Source: Anastrepha obliqua (lineage: Eukaryota; Arthropoda; Insecta; Diptera; Tephritidae). Taken from it: a stretch of DNA of 64,000 nucleotides. The stretch is taken from assembly GCF_027943255.1 (NCBI RefSeq), contig NC_072896.1:3534001-3598000 (forward strand), read 5' to 3'. A model generated the notes under the pieces. It saw only the letters and a program-made list of their open reading frames with translations. It made no database searches and was not told the DNA's origin. Positions 46,601 through 58,776 of this stretch are shown here, piece after piece. Within the stretch, counting starts at the first letter, position 1, and every line of letters begins with the position of its first letter. The position numbers and the translations under genes were made by a program.

Positions 46601-47029
46601 GAATTTTACTTGCTTGCTGCTAAAAGCAGTGTGTGTATTCTCTCTTGCTTTGTTTTTTGCAAAACAATTTCTGGTTGCTCTTGATAGTTGCTTTCGATTT
46701 ATCAAACAGTGAATGAAAGTTTAAAATTGTGAATGAATTTCATTTCTTTTATTAGCATTTGTGGACTGCAAACGCCCACTGCCTTATTTATAAAAAAAAA
46801 AAATAAAATAAAAAAATTTGCGCAATGAAATGTTTCGTATGAACTAGCAAGAACTTTTAAAATAAACTACCAAAAATATATATAAAAAAAATTAGACTTT
46901 GCAGATTTGTTTTTGTTTTTTGTTTTTTTTTTTTTTTGACTAGCTGATTGGTCGATTTCAGTAAGAGGGATTCGGGAGTATTTCCTTGTAAAGTCAAACA
47001 ACAATCAACTTAAAAACTGATGAGAAACA
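43700..47029. other. no gene seen
   Basis: About 3.3 kb of AT-rich DNA with poly-T and poly-A runs (45130-45145, 46790-46810, 46920-46940) and ACAC tracts near 45280. Short open frames (for example 45528-45857) carry no recognisable domain. Confidence 0.45.
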
Positions 47030-47403
47030 AACTATCTGGGAAGATTATATTAAAACCCGTTTCACTGATAAAGCAGATCAAACTGAAAAGGTACTTCGCA
47101 ATTACTTCCAGTTCCGAGAAATAAAAATTAAAGCGACAATCAAATAAAGTCACAGGTCCTGATCAAATTCCATCTAAAATTCTGAAACTTCTAAATGACG
47201 AGAATTTATAACTCCTAGTAAAATTGTTTAATCTTGTATATGATACAGGCCAATATTTTCCAGGCTCGCTGAAGTCAATGTTTCGAAAAAAATCCAGTGC
47301 TAAGCATTGCAGTGAATTTAGATTGATAAATCTAATAAATCCCACCCCGAGAATATTTCTTAAAGTTCTAACCAACAGATTTTACAACAAGTTCGAAGCA
47401 GCA
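47030..47403 (+). pseudogene. LINE reverse transcriptase amino-terminal fragment
   Basis: Plus-strand frames read KVTGPDQIPSKILKLL near 47150 and then LVKLFNLVYDTGQYFPGSLK and CSEFRLINLINPTPRIFLKV (47224-47403). This is the finger region before the catalytic core. It ends abruptly at the MITE beginning at 47416. It may belong to the same LINE family as 49030-50585 (inference). Confidence 0.72.
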
Positions 47404-47415
47404 ATGGGATTTCCG

Positions 47416-48158
47416 TTAAGGGGACATATACCTGTAAAATTTCGAAAAACAAAAAATTTTTTTTTCATAAAATGTTAATATAATCCTTTAAGAATGTGTC
47501 ACAAAAATTTAGAACGTAAATTTAAGTATTTCTTATATTATAGATCGTCCACCGTGACGACTCTATTCTTCGCGTTCGAGCGCTGGGAGAGGAATTTTCA
47601 TGTATTCAAACTTTAGACGCGTTTTTCTCAAAACTATATTTTTCGACTTGGCGTACACGATAACTCGAAAGGTTATTGACCGATCTCCCTGAAATTTTGC
47701 ACACATCTTTTCTATGATATTAATTTTTATGTGAATTGGCAAGTTTTCGAAAATTTTTCGAAAAAATAATTTTTTCTGAGCAAAAATAGTAGGAAAATCC
47801 GCAAAAAAAAGTTTTTTTAAGCATTTTATTCCGCGATTTTTTTTTTCATTTTTATTTAATTCATATAGAAATTATGCCAGTAATAAACAAACAAATTTTT
47901 GGTTTTTTGTATTCAGGTCACTGGAGCCGATGCTACAAAGCCCGCCGATTGAGAAGCCTCGCTGCGACCTTCCTGGAAGAATTGAGTGTGCATCCGCCGT
48001 TTGAAATGATTAAAATAAAAGAAAAATTGTTTATATTATTTTAATGTATAAATAAACTGTATGCCAATTTTGAAAAAAATATATTGACTTCTTCATTTTA
48101 AATAAATTTAATGAAAATCAGGAATAATATGGCCGTTTACAGGTATCTCTTCCCTTAA
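47416..48158. repeat. MITE with TTAAGGGG ends and possible TTAA duplication
   Basis: The left TTAAGGGGACATATACCTGT and right (complement of ACAGGTATCTCTTCCCTTAA) ends are imperfect inverted repeats. TTAA stands at both edges (47416-47419 and 48155-48158), which would fit a piggyBac-type target duplication if it lies outside the element. There is no transposase. From 48159 to 49029 no gene is seen. Confidence 0.6.
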
Positions 48159-49029
48159 GGAACGGGTACTAGAGAAGCCTTATTCTGCACCCAGGTGCTT
48201 TTTGAAAATTGTAGAGATGCACAAATATATCTTTTTTATGATGTCGAAGTAAAAGAAATCCAAAAAATTCAGAACTTAAATTGTCACTAAGCAGCCCACG
48301 TTATAGTTTTTTTATTAAATTTTCATTGCGACTAGTTAATAAATATTGAAAACTAACCCGCAATTTGTAGTGAGTTTGCATTAAATAAATTAGTATTGGT
48401 ATACTCTACCTAAATATTATGGAAATAAATGAACGATTAGTTATTTATTTTTCGTGTTTGTTTTTAATTGGCCAGGTCTTGTGGCTTATTGCCCAGCCTT
48501 CTTCACTTATTTGAGTCAGCAAGGATGGAGGCCTCTCTCTGTCTTTATTCAATCTCTTTTTATGGGAATTGGCTACCTTTTTTATTGTGTCTGGAACTGA
48601 ATCAAGAGCGATGTTACGCTCGAGATCAGAGCTACGGATTTGCCAAGGAGCACCAACGGCACATTTTAGCACTTCATTCTAAAACCTTTGAATTAGTTGA
48701 ATAATGATTTGACCCCTTAACTGAGCGCTGTAAGTCCACACAGGTTTACTAGTACAAAATTATCTTGTTCTGGGTAAATAGTGGTGACCACTTACGTATA
48801 AGCCAATGCAGATTTCTATACTTAGAATACTCTTTTTTAAATAAGAACTTAAAATGAGATATTACCGATTTGGTAATGGTACATTTACTTATCATTCTCG
48901 ATTACTCGAACAGTCCCAGGGACTTATTTTGTAGTTGAATATTTAACGCGGAACCCTCATTGCTGCCCTGGAGTTATATTTCCTTTTTCAATTATTCCAA
49001 ATATTCGTTTTTTAATATTGTTTTAAGAG

Positions 49030-50585
49030 TGTGCAGTCGGTCGGCATGACGTTACTTCGTACGCTTATTGGATGTTACAGTTGAAGGACGTACCGATATC
49101 AAAAGGTGTCCGACAAGGTTGTCTCCACTGATCTTTAATGTACAGGATGCGCCATTTTTTATTTCGGTATGAAAACATTGAATAACTTTGAAAACAAAGA
49201 ACTGATTTGTATAAGTGAGATATTTTTATTTGGTTTGGTTATTTACAATTTATTGAAACTATTTTTTGGAAACAATATCAATCAAGTGGCCACCTTTATT
49301 AGCAATCACAAAATGCGATCTTTGTTCTGCATTTGTCATCAACTTGTCAAGCACTTCGGGTTTTATAGCATCGATTTCGGCACGAATGGTTGCCGTAAGC
49401 TGATCAATAGTCTGCGGCTTATTGGCGTAGACCTTACTTTTCAGATAACCCCACAAAAAGAAGTCCGGGGGGGTTAAGTCAGGTGATCTGGGGGGCCAGT
49501 CGATCTCGCCTCTTTTTGATACTAGACGTTCCGGGAATTTTCGTTGCAGAAATTCGATTGTTGTAACCGTGTAAACTTTTCTCACGCATTTGCGGGCAGA
49601 TATAATGAGACAACATCCATCGATGTTGGTTTTGGCACAAATGCCGCCCAAAACAGTTACTTTGCGGTCTTGCAATGGCATTTCATGGATCTCGTGGGGA
49701 CTCTCAGTTCCCCAAATGCGGAAATTTAGTTTAATCACACTGCTAGAGAGGTTAAAATGTGCCTCGTCAGTCATTAAAATTTGCTTCCAAAAATTGGGTT
49801 CAGTATCACCCATTCGAACGACCGTATTCCAAGCGACGTGAATGGTCTGTCGGCAATATTCTTTGTGTCAATTGCACTTTATACGGAAACAAATTTAAAT
49901 CATCCTTTAAAATGCTCCGCATTGTGGTTCCACGCCAAAACGCTGAGCGCGACGACGATACGACGCTGTTGGCTCCTGGGCAACGGTATCCCTCACCGCT
50001 TCAACAAGTTCATTGGAACGTCTTGGTCGTTGATGAACGGCATGTTGACGATCTACTACTGTACCGTGCTCTAAACATTCGACGCCAACGACGAATAGTA
50101 TTGACAGACGGTGCCTATTTGCCTCGATACTTTTTGCGATATGTGCGTTGAGTTAGAACAATACTCGTACAACGACTATTTTCGATGTATAGTGCCACTA
50201 TTTCAGCGCGTTGTTTCGGTGTAAAGTGATCAATGGTTGAAATTGTACTAAATTGACGTACCGAAAACATGTGTGTTCAAGTCGATCGGTTGGTAAATGA
50301 CAAAGTTATTCAGTGTTTACATACCGACATAAAAGATGGCGCACCCTGTATACTCCGAAAGAATATCCCATGAAGCATTAGAAAGCATTGAGGGTGGTAG
50401 CAAAATAAATGGTTCATTATAAACAACATCAGATACGCCAACGATACAACTCTATTATGTGGCAGCATGGCTGGCTTTTAAGCTCTGGTCGGTAATGTGG
50501 TAATGCACAGTCAACTACACGACCTCTAAATCAACATCAGCAAAACTAAATACATGGATGTTAGCCGAAGAAATACATACAATAA
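49030..50585 (+). pseudogene. LINE reverse transcriptase fragment split by a mariner
   Basis: Left part (to 49142): MTLLRTLIGCYS-like text and a KGVRQGC motif B phrase near 49100, ending LIFNV. Right part (from 50349): YSERISHEALESIEGGSK, then INNIRYANDTTLLC (catalytic box, Asp changed to Asn) and INISKTKYMDVSRR near 50550. Removing the mariner and one TA gives a continuous frame across the junction. The fragment is otherwise eroded. Confidence 0.75.
49143..50348 (-). mobile_element. DD41D-type mariner inserted in a LINE
   Basis: The ends start CAGGATGCGCCATTTTTTAT on the left and the complement of ATAAAAGATGGCGCACCCTG on the right, with TA at 49141-49142 and 50349-50350. Length is 1,206 bp, near full size. 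The minus strand 49259-49813 encodes ILMTDEAHFNLSS (first catalytic Asp) and ERLVSKRGEIDWPPRSPDLT followed by PPDFFLWGY (third region). The second catalytic block (QQDGATCHTA-type) is replaced by unrelated residues. The amino-terminal third (49814-50270) is frame-broken. Confidence 0.83.
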
Positions 50586-52881
50586 TACTTTTGTATCACC
50601 AGAAATAAGATGTCGCATTGGCAAGGTCCGCATTTCTTAAATATGGCAAAGTCTTAAGTCTTAAAATGCTATGTATGGTAAATAAATCAAATGGCATGAA
50701 ACCAAAGAGACTAAAAAAAAATAAATGTAAAAAACAATGAAATAATAAACACAGGGAAAGATCGAAGTAAGAAGAGGTAACGGGCGTAAGCAGCAATGTA
50801 AAGGTCGCCTCTTGGAAGTAGCTAGAGACCGCGAATCATTTTCAAATATAATTCAAAATCTGTATTAAATCAAAATTTAATAATATTTTAGTTTTAAACT
50901 GTAGAGTAGCTTGCATTCGAATACGACTAAAAAATAAGAAAAAGAAATTCGGAGAAAAACTACCCAGCAAAACATTTGGGCGAAAAAAATCAACGCACTT
51001 TTGTGGCGCGTGTGAGTTTGTACTTCTTTCCTTTTCACCAGGTTGGCCTTATTGCTTGAAGATGTGATTCCGCGTCCATTTAATTTCAATAAAATTTTTT
51101 TAAATTCCATTAAATACGACAAAATATTGCACATTTTGCCATATGTGCTTGGACAGATAATAATTTTCTTTTTACGCTATTGTGTCCGCCTGCGTTGCTG
51201 ACCATCTTGGCAAGGAGCCAAACAGATTTTTTGGTATCCACAATGCAGCAATTTTAACCGACATAAAATGACAAGCAAATTTGCAGCAAACTAAATTTAT
51301 GGCAGACTTAAAAGCAAATGTTTTGTCAGTTAGCGAAAAAAACAAGCCAAAGAAGAAAAAACAACAACAAAAGTATTAAAAAAGTGAAAAATAATCGAGA
51401 GTTAAAAAAAATTTAAAAATAAAAAAAGATTTTCTCGTTTCAATCCATGAAATTTATATTAATTATTTGCTCACTGCTATAATAAGTATAAGAATACACA
51501 CACATACACACATCTAAAACCAATATATGTGCTTATGTATGACACTCGCACAACATGCAACATATCAATTGCAGCTACTTACCACAAACTAATCTGTGGC
51601 GTGTCACTTGACTATGGCAAAGCGCTTTTTGGCGTAAAGTCCATTTTACACAAAGCGACTATATCTATCATAGAGCAGAAACAAATTTATTACATACTTA
51701 CATACATCATCTGTGTATATGTACAATCATTCCTTTACTATGTGTATGTATGTGTAGGTGCTTGTATATTTTTATTAACGTTGCGATTATTTAATTTATT
51801 TGCTGCCACCAGCAATTTGTTTTCTGTTTTTCACAATAAATGCGAGCATTTAATTTTCAGGTTGCTTTCCTTTTTGACTCTTTTTTTTTTTGGTTTTTGA
51901 GTTTGTCCGGAAAATGTGCAAAATGTTGCTTGTCACTACCGCAGCGGCGGCCAGCAATTAATGTCAACTAGTGGCGTTTGTGGTACGCGCGCCAATCAAA
52001 ACAAATACAGACACACAAACAAATTGGTTGAAACGCATACTCGTACAGAGGCTGGCAGCCTTAACAAGCAATCCGCTATTAAAAGGCTTTTCCACATACC
52101 CTGTGGGGAGCTCATGTGGCTCAGGATTATTCAATTTTTTAAGGGCCGCAACTTGAGTTTGGGAATTTGTTAAAGGAAAAGTTTTGAAATATGGAGGATA
52201 TATTTGCATACAGGAAATCATGAAAAGATGAAATTTTTCGGATAAAATTAAACAGATTTTTATTTACACAATTATATATATATTTTTATAATTCTATATA
52301 TGTATACCTTTCAAATATTTCGGCTCCGAAAAAAAAGTTCTACATTGCTGCAGTTATTGCGGCCATCAGTGTGCCTAAAATCCAAAAAAAAAATCCTATA
52401 AAATTAATTAATTTTTAAAAAATTCCGATACGAAGAAAAATTAAAATCTAAAAAAATTACAGAAATTTCCAAATTTTGCTTCAAAATTTAGTTCAAAAGG
52501 CTTGAAAACCAGATTAGTTTGCGCACTTCAATTATTATTTTTTTTTGTTTTCATTCACGCATGGCCATTAAATTTAATGATTCCATAAAACACTTGAGTT
52601 TTTTTAGTCGAGATGAAATTTGGCGCCATTAAGCATATTTTACTGTATAGTTCATGGTTGGTTGACTGGCAATTTATAAACTTTCCACATTTTGCAGTTT
52701 AGCACTTCAAATGGGTGGTTTTGTGTTTGCATTGTCGGAGGGGCAAAAGTTATTTGTGTACGAAAATATTTCACGCATTTTCACTAGCAAAGCAAACAAA
52801 TTAATTTTTGCATGCGATTTTGTACCAAAAAAAACTACCATGTGAGTTTTGGAAATGTTTGCTAAGGGAGAATTTATAATA
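50586..52881. other. no gene seen
   Basis: AT-rich sequence with CACA and TGTA microsatellite tracts (51498-51515, 51715-51755). No coding exon or RNA gene was recognised. Confidence 0.45.
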
Positions 52882-54055
52882 TTGGGTAGTCGAAAAAGTC
52901 TTTTCGTATTTTGTCAATAGATGTCGTTGGAGTCACCTATCTCCAGTGCTACCAATTACATTGTGTCATATCATATGGCATTAGAAAGGTGACATTCTAA
53001 GCTTCATTTAACCAAAAAAAATTAAATTCGGAGAAGTTATAGCTGTTCAAAAATGAGTGAAAATAATGAAGAAATTATATATATTTTGAAATTTTTGTAT
53101 AAAAAAGGGAAGAATGCCACGCAAGCCACCAATGAAATTTGTGAAGTTTACGGGGACGCTGCTGTATCAATTCGTGTAGCACAACAATGGTTCGCTCGCT
53201 TCCGTTCTGAAAATTTTTATGTAAAAGATGCACCTCGCTCCGGTCGACCTATCGTCGAAAAAGTCGATGAAATTATGGAAAAGATTGACCAGGACCGTCA
53301 CATAAGCTGCCATAACATCGCCAAGGCACTAAACATTCATCATCAAACGGTTTTGAACCATTTAAAAAAGGCTGGTTACAAAAAGAAGCTCGATGTTTGA
53401 GTACCACATGAATTGTCTGTGAAAAATTTAATGGAAGGTATTAACATCTGCGATCATGGTGCAAGGGTGGTGAAGCTCAACAAATGGTCGCCAAGCCAGG
53501 ATTGACGCCTCGCAAGGTTATGCTGTGTGTTTGGTGGGATTGGAAAGGAATCATCCACTATGAGCTGCACCAGCCTGCTCGAACGATTGATTCTACACTT
53601 TACTGTCAACAACTGATGAGATTCAAGCAAGCAATCGAAAAAAAACGGCCAGAACTGATTAGCAGAAAGGGCGTGGTCTTCCATCAGGACAACGCTAGGC
53701 CACACACAACTTTGATGACTCGGCAAAAACTGGGAGAGCTTGGCTGGAAAGTTTTGATGCATCCACCATATAGCTCTGACCTTGCACCATCGGAATACCA
53801 TTTGTTTCGGTCAATGCAGAACTCCCTTAATGGAGTAAAGTTGGCTTCAAGAGAAGCCTGTGAAAATTACTTGTCGCAGTTTTTCGCCGAGAAACCACAA
53901 AAGTTTTACACTGATGGAATAATGCCTCTAGAAGAAAAATGGCAAAAGGTGGTCGACCAAAATGGTACATATTTGGTTTAATAAAGTTCATTATAAATAT
54001 AAAAAAAATGAGATGAAGTTATTAGAAATACGAAAAGACTTTTTCAACTACCCAA
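52882..54055 (+). mobile_element. DD34D mariner, near full length but inactive
   Basis: The inverted ends start TTGGGTAGTCGAAAAAGTCT and the complement end AAGACTTTTTCAACTACCCAA (one mismatch plus drift), with TA at 52880-52881 and 54056-54057. Plus-strand frames: 53053-53400 is the DNA-binding part (YKKGKNATQATNEICEVYGD, NIAKALNIHHQTVLNHLKKA) ending at a TGA. 53484-53981 is the catalytic part with FHQDNARPHTTLM (second Asp). The stretch with the first catalytic Asp (TGDEKW-type) is deleted near 53455. The third catalytic position reads SSDLAPSEYHLF, with Glu in place of Asp. Confidence 0.85.
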
Positions 54056-54679
54056 TATACAAAAACATATACGATTTTGTCAAAGCAGAAGGTATCGGCC
54101 AAGTCTAAGTAATCAATTGAAAATTATTGTAGTTGAAGCTGACAAAATCTAAGTTCTGTTAGGAAATAAAGAACCGCCACCATAAATGAAGTTAAATTTC
54201 TATCAACAACTCAATTTGAATCTACTTTATGTAAATATACTGAACGAAATAAAAGAGGTTGTATAACGTAAGTAGGAAATAGACTTAACCACGATTTTAA
54301 TGCCTTCTGAGAATTTAATAAAATAATTTCACAAAATATGTATGAACGCTAATAACTTTGCACAGAAAGCTCCGATTTACTCACGGTTTTTTGTATTCTA
54401 TTTTAAACCGAGTCTGTCCTAGATTTTTCGACACATTGCAGCCAGATTTTAGACCTAAATACAGCTGTTTCACAGCCATGCTCAAAATAATTTCCGACAA
54501 TACAATTCGAAAATTAACAAAAATTTTGATTTGTTAAGTCGTTATTTATGTTGCCACAGCATCAATATTTTTTCCCCGATTTTCTGATAGTTTTGTCAAG
54601 CTTGTAACAGGCTTTTAAGTTGGGTGCGCCTTACAGAAGATGCAAGAAACGAAATAGGATTCGTCATATTCTATCACTC

Positions 54680-55160
54680 TTTTAAGCGATTCTAAAGAAA
54701 ATGACGAACGCCAAATGAAAACGTCTGATTATTTTTTATACTTCTTTCCTTGACGGTGTTGCGCATTTTCTCCATATAAAATCCACCGAATTTTTGAGCA
54801 ACTTCAAACTTGCACTTTATCTTCCTCGATGGTTCCAATCAAGAGCTCATCGACAGACTTCCGTTTCATCTTTTCGAAGGGTGCGGCCTATTCACCTCCA
54901 CTTTCGTAATTTTATATGGTTGTTCATTGGCTGCAAGTTGCACTTTTCATATAACTCGACGCTTGACCACCACACCTTGAGAATACGCCTGAGGCATCTG
55001 TTTACAAAATTTTGAATTTTTCCGGTTAGATGATCGGTTACAAGCCAGGTGTCGCATCTACAGAGAGATACTAAGATGCCATTTGATTTAAATAGTCTAA
55101 TTTTCGTTTGAAAGGATATCTGTGATTAGTTCTAGATTTGGCGCAGTTGAGCAGTTGCTT
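54680..55160 (-). pseudogene. LINE ORF2 carboxy-terminal fragment
   Basis: Minus-strand codons read QTKIRLFKSN near 55100, CRCDTWLVTDHLTGKIQNFV and NRCLRRILKVWWSSVE near 55000, LRKWR*IGRTLRK-type text near 54890, and ALDWNHRGR near 54840. The order and wording are those of the carboxy end of ORF2 in a widespread craniate/insect LINE group. There are several stops. It could be the 3' part of the family seen at 47030-50585 (inference). Confidence 0.65.
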
Positions 55161-58100
55161 TATTTATTCCGGCCGGGATATCCTTTCCCGCACTATTCTC
55201 AGAAGATATTATACTGCTTAGGTAGATCAGATATTCGACTTGTTCAATTTCTTTTCCATTCCCAATACACTATACAACTTTTTCATTGAATTTCCATTTG
55301 GCTGCATAATGTAATTTTTTGTTGTGCCATAGCCTGTAATGATTTCTGTATTTACAAGACCAAGAAAATATCAAACGAAGATTAAAGCGACTCACACCGA
55401 CTGATCTAACTCTGAGGCTTACAGTGTAGTTACAAAAACAAAAAAAATTTAAAAAATAATAATAATAATAAAAATAATAATAATAATATAACAGATTCTT
55501 CTTACTTTGGTAAAAGAACATAATACACCCGAATTGTACAAAAATTACATATTGTCAATATACCTATAACAGACTATAATATATAAAGGGGATATAAAAA
55601 AAAAACAAAAAACCACAAACCAAAATCGAGTTATAGATAATAAATCATTTGTAAAATTGTCGTCTAAGAAATTTTACGTTCGTCGCGAAGAGTAAGTCAT
55701 AAAAAATAAATGAAGTTACATTTCCCCCACAGATTTCAAACGCTTATCAGTGCTTACAATGTTAGCTTCTTCAACAGATTTGATAGATGCAATTTGTGTT
55801 TATTGTTTTTGCCATTGGCTGAGTACTTTCAGTTTCATTTTTGTGCGTCAGTGCAACTTTTTTGCTAATATACAAAAATAAAAAAATGGAAAAATAAAAT
55901 AAAAATCTAATAATAATAAAGTCAACAATTTGCTTGCTCTGCAAACATATTTTATAGCCAGATCGCTCCAATGCATGACAGCAATGACCGCAAAATGCTT
56001 CAAAAAACAGAAAAAAAGCTGCACCAAACAACAAAATGATAACACAGCTACCATCTGCGGCAACGATAGTACTGTAGTCGGCAATGTCAGCATGTTCGGG
56101 GAGCAGTAATTGCTGTCAGTGCGGCGGAAAAATAGCAATAAAACAAAGTGAAACAAAGAAGCATGAACAATATTACAACAACAACTAAACATATGTCAAA
56201 CGAACAAGAGCGACTGACATGGAGCTTGAATAGATAAAAAGCGCCTTTCAAGCGCTATAGTAAATAATAACAATACTAATAACAACAAAGCAGCCAAGAA
56301 AAATGTACTTTTTTTTTGTTTTCTGGTAAAGTTTGGAATAGGCAAAGCGACGGCTAATGAACCACAAATAGTTAATTTTTTTGCAAAATCGAATTGGAGC
56401 AACTTTAATGCGCGAGAAAAATGTTACAATGTTGGGCCATTTATTCAATTTAGTTTTATTGTTTTATATTGACGGGATTTTCTGAAAGATCTTAGAATAT
56501 GGGTATTACAAATAATTCATGAATTTAAAAAGAATAAAAGTTAATACGACTTCTTTGTTTTTTCATTATTACTATTTATTTCAGTTAAAACAAATTTATC
56601 AAAGAAATTAAATAATTAACAAATTTCTTTTATTATGCCAAATTTTCGCCTTAGTGACTCAGCCAAAAAATATGGCTCAGAATCGTCAAAAGCATAGAAA
56701 TATTTTGAATAGGGAATACGGAATTCATGCTTGATGCGCGTGAAAATCGCTAGTGATTTGGAGCTAAATCAAGGTCTTCTGAAGTCAAAGACGATTAGTG
56801 AGACTCCATTTTCGTTGGTGAGAAATGCTGATTATTCAATATGGCCCTAGGTTTCAATTCAGTTGCAATTGATTTAATTCTATTAATTTACAAGTACAAT
56901 GAGCGAGGGCCCGCCGGTATTAGTCATGACTAAACTACTACTCCGATTGTATTATTTTTCTGTGCCGCTTATAGACAAACTAAGTTCGTTTTAGACAAAA
57001 ATAAACAAAAATAAAACTAAGAAAAAATAATATATAATTGAGCGGAAAGTTCCGACATTTTTCCCCCCCTCACCGGGACGTATTTTTAGGCATGAATGCA
57101 AATAATAGAACTACTGCACGAGGGTCAAAATAATACCAAGGCACTTCCGTTGCTAGATCTCTAAATATGAAAAAAACATTGCTCGTGTTATACAAAACTA
57201 TTTCTCAGCTCTCTACTTCTCTTACCAATATTATATTCCTCTTACTTCACGTACATTTTCACAGCTCGTGACTTTGATCCACTCCACAGTCTATTCAGTT
57301 TTTCTTTTATCAAAACTTTTCTCATATTCTACCACATCCCACAAATTCACTATTTCCCAATTTGTTCACAATGGCCACTGTCATTGCGCCCGTTATTCTG
57401 TCTCACAGTTTATTTGTTTGTCTCTGAGGCATTCACCCGACTGGCTGGCCAGCCAGCTTCCCTTTCTGCCAGCAAAAGCGTGTAACAGTAATTGTTCCTA
57501 AGTGTATTGCATTAAGTGTGTGACACCGAAATTGTTGCAAATTTTGTGGTCTGGTGACATCCAGCGACTACTCATAACACACACACAATCATACACCCAT
57601 ACATGCACTTATACACTTCAGATTGTTGCATAGTGTTGAGTGCAGCGAAGGAGCAAAAGTTTTCAGAATGGAAATGTGGGAGTGTGAGGGTTGAGTGTTG
57701 GAGATGTGAGAGGGGGTGGTGGTTTTCAGAGTGGTGGGAATGTGAGCGGTTGAGTGGACTAATTCGTTTACGGTCATTTGAATTCGGCTAACACGCTCAA
57801 CACCAAGTGAAATCAAATTTACGCTAACTGTTAAACAATGCAGAACTAGAAGAAGGAGAAGAAAAGAGAAGTGTAAATGATACGGTTTTAGTGGATATGT
57901 TTGCGGTTCTTATTTTTTCGAAGTAAAATGCTTCAGATGAATAAATTTTGCTGTGAAGCTTTTGAATGAGCCAGAACCAACATTTAACTGCACCGAAACT
58001 TAATTCTGTTAAGTCTATCTAGAACGTGTCTTCTACTTGCTGTTTCGCGCACTTTTACAGCATTTCATTAGATTTAAATATAAAATATTTTTTTTAAATT

Positions 58101-58776
58101 TATGTCGCTCTGAGATGTACGAAAAATGATTGTCGAAAAGGTTGAAGTGGCTGCTAGAGTAGAGAAAGTAATCCTATATAGGATAACAGATTAAAGGGTG
58201 GATCATAAAAGCTTCAGGTGTACCAGAAAATGTTTGAAAATCGTTTATAAAAAATGAAGCTATTTTAATATGAATAAACCGATAAAAATGCATAATCGTT
58301 CAAAAATCGATAATAAAAACTAATGAGAAATAAATGCAGACAATCGTTTACAGACGGATTATAACAACTAATAGATAAATTGGTATAGTTAGATAGTCGG
58401 CTAAAAATCATTTATAAAATATTAAACGAATGTAAGACCAATAAATCAATAAATTTGGGTAATACGAATTAATAGATCTGTAATAAAAATCTTAAATTGG
58501 TGCACCTGAACAATTCATAAATTCTCTAAATTGATCATACTTTTGTAATAGTTAGATAGAAATTCTTAAGCGAAAAAAGTTTAAAAAAGAATATAAATAG
58601 TTTTTTTAGCCTCTTTCGATTTGTTTGTATTTTATTTATTTTTTCTTTTCTGAGGGTTAAAAACTAATATAATATTTGAAAATTTAATTTCGCCAAATTC
58701 ACTACTCTTAAACTGAAGAAAAAAATGTGATCCCTTGAATACTTTTAATGCTCGTAGTAAGTTCGTCTGAAATTCT
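55161..58776. other. no gene seen; AAT microsatellite
   Basis: An (AAT)n tract at about 55453-55490 is the only clear structure. Short Phe-rich open frames here come from T-rich composition. The 57603-57800 stretch is unusually G-rich (GTGGTGGTTTTCAGAGTGGT-type text) without a recognisable motif. Confidence 0.45.
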
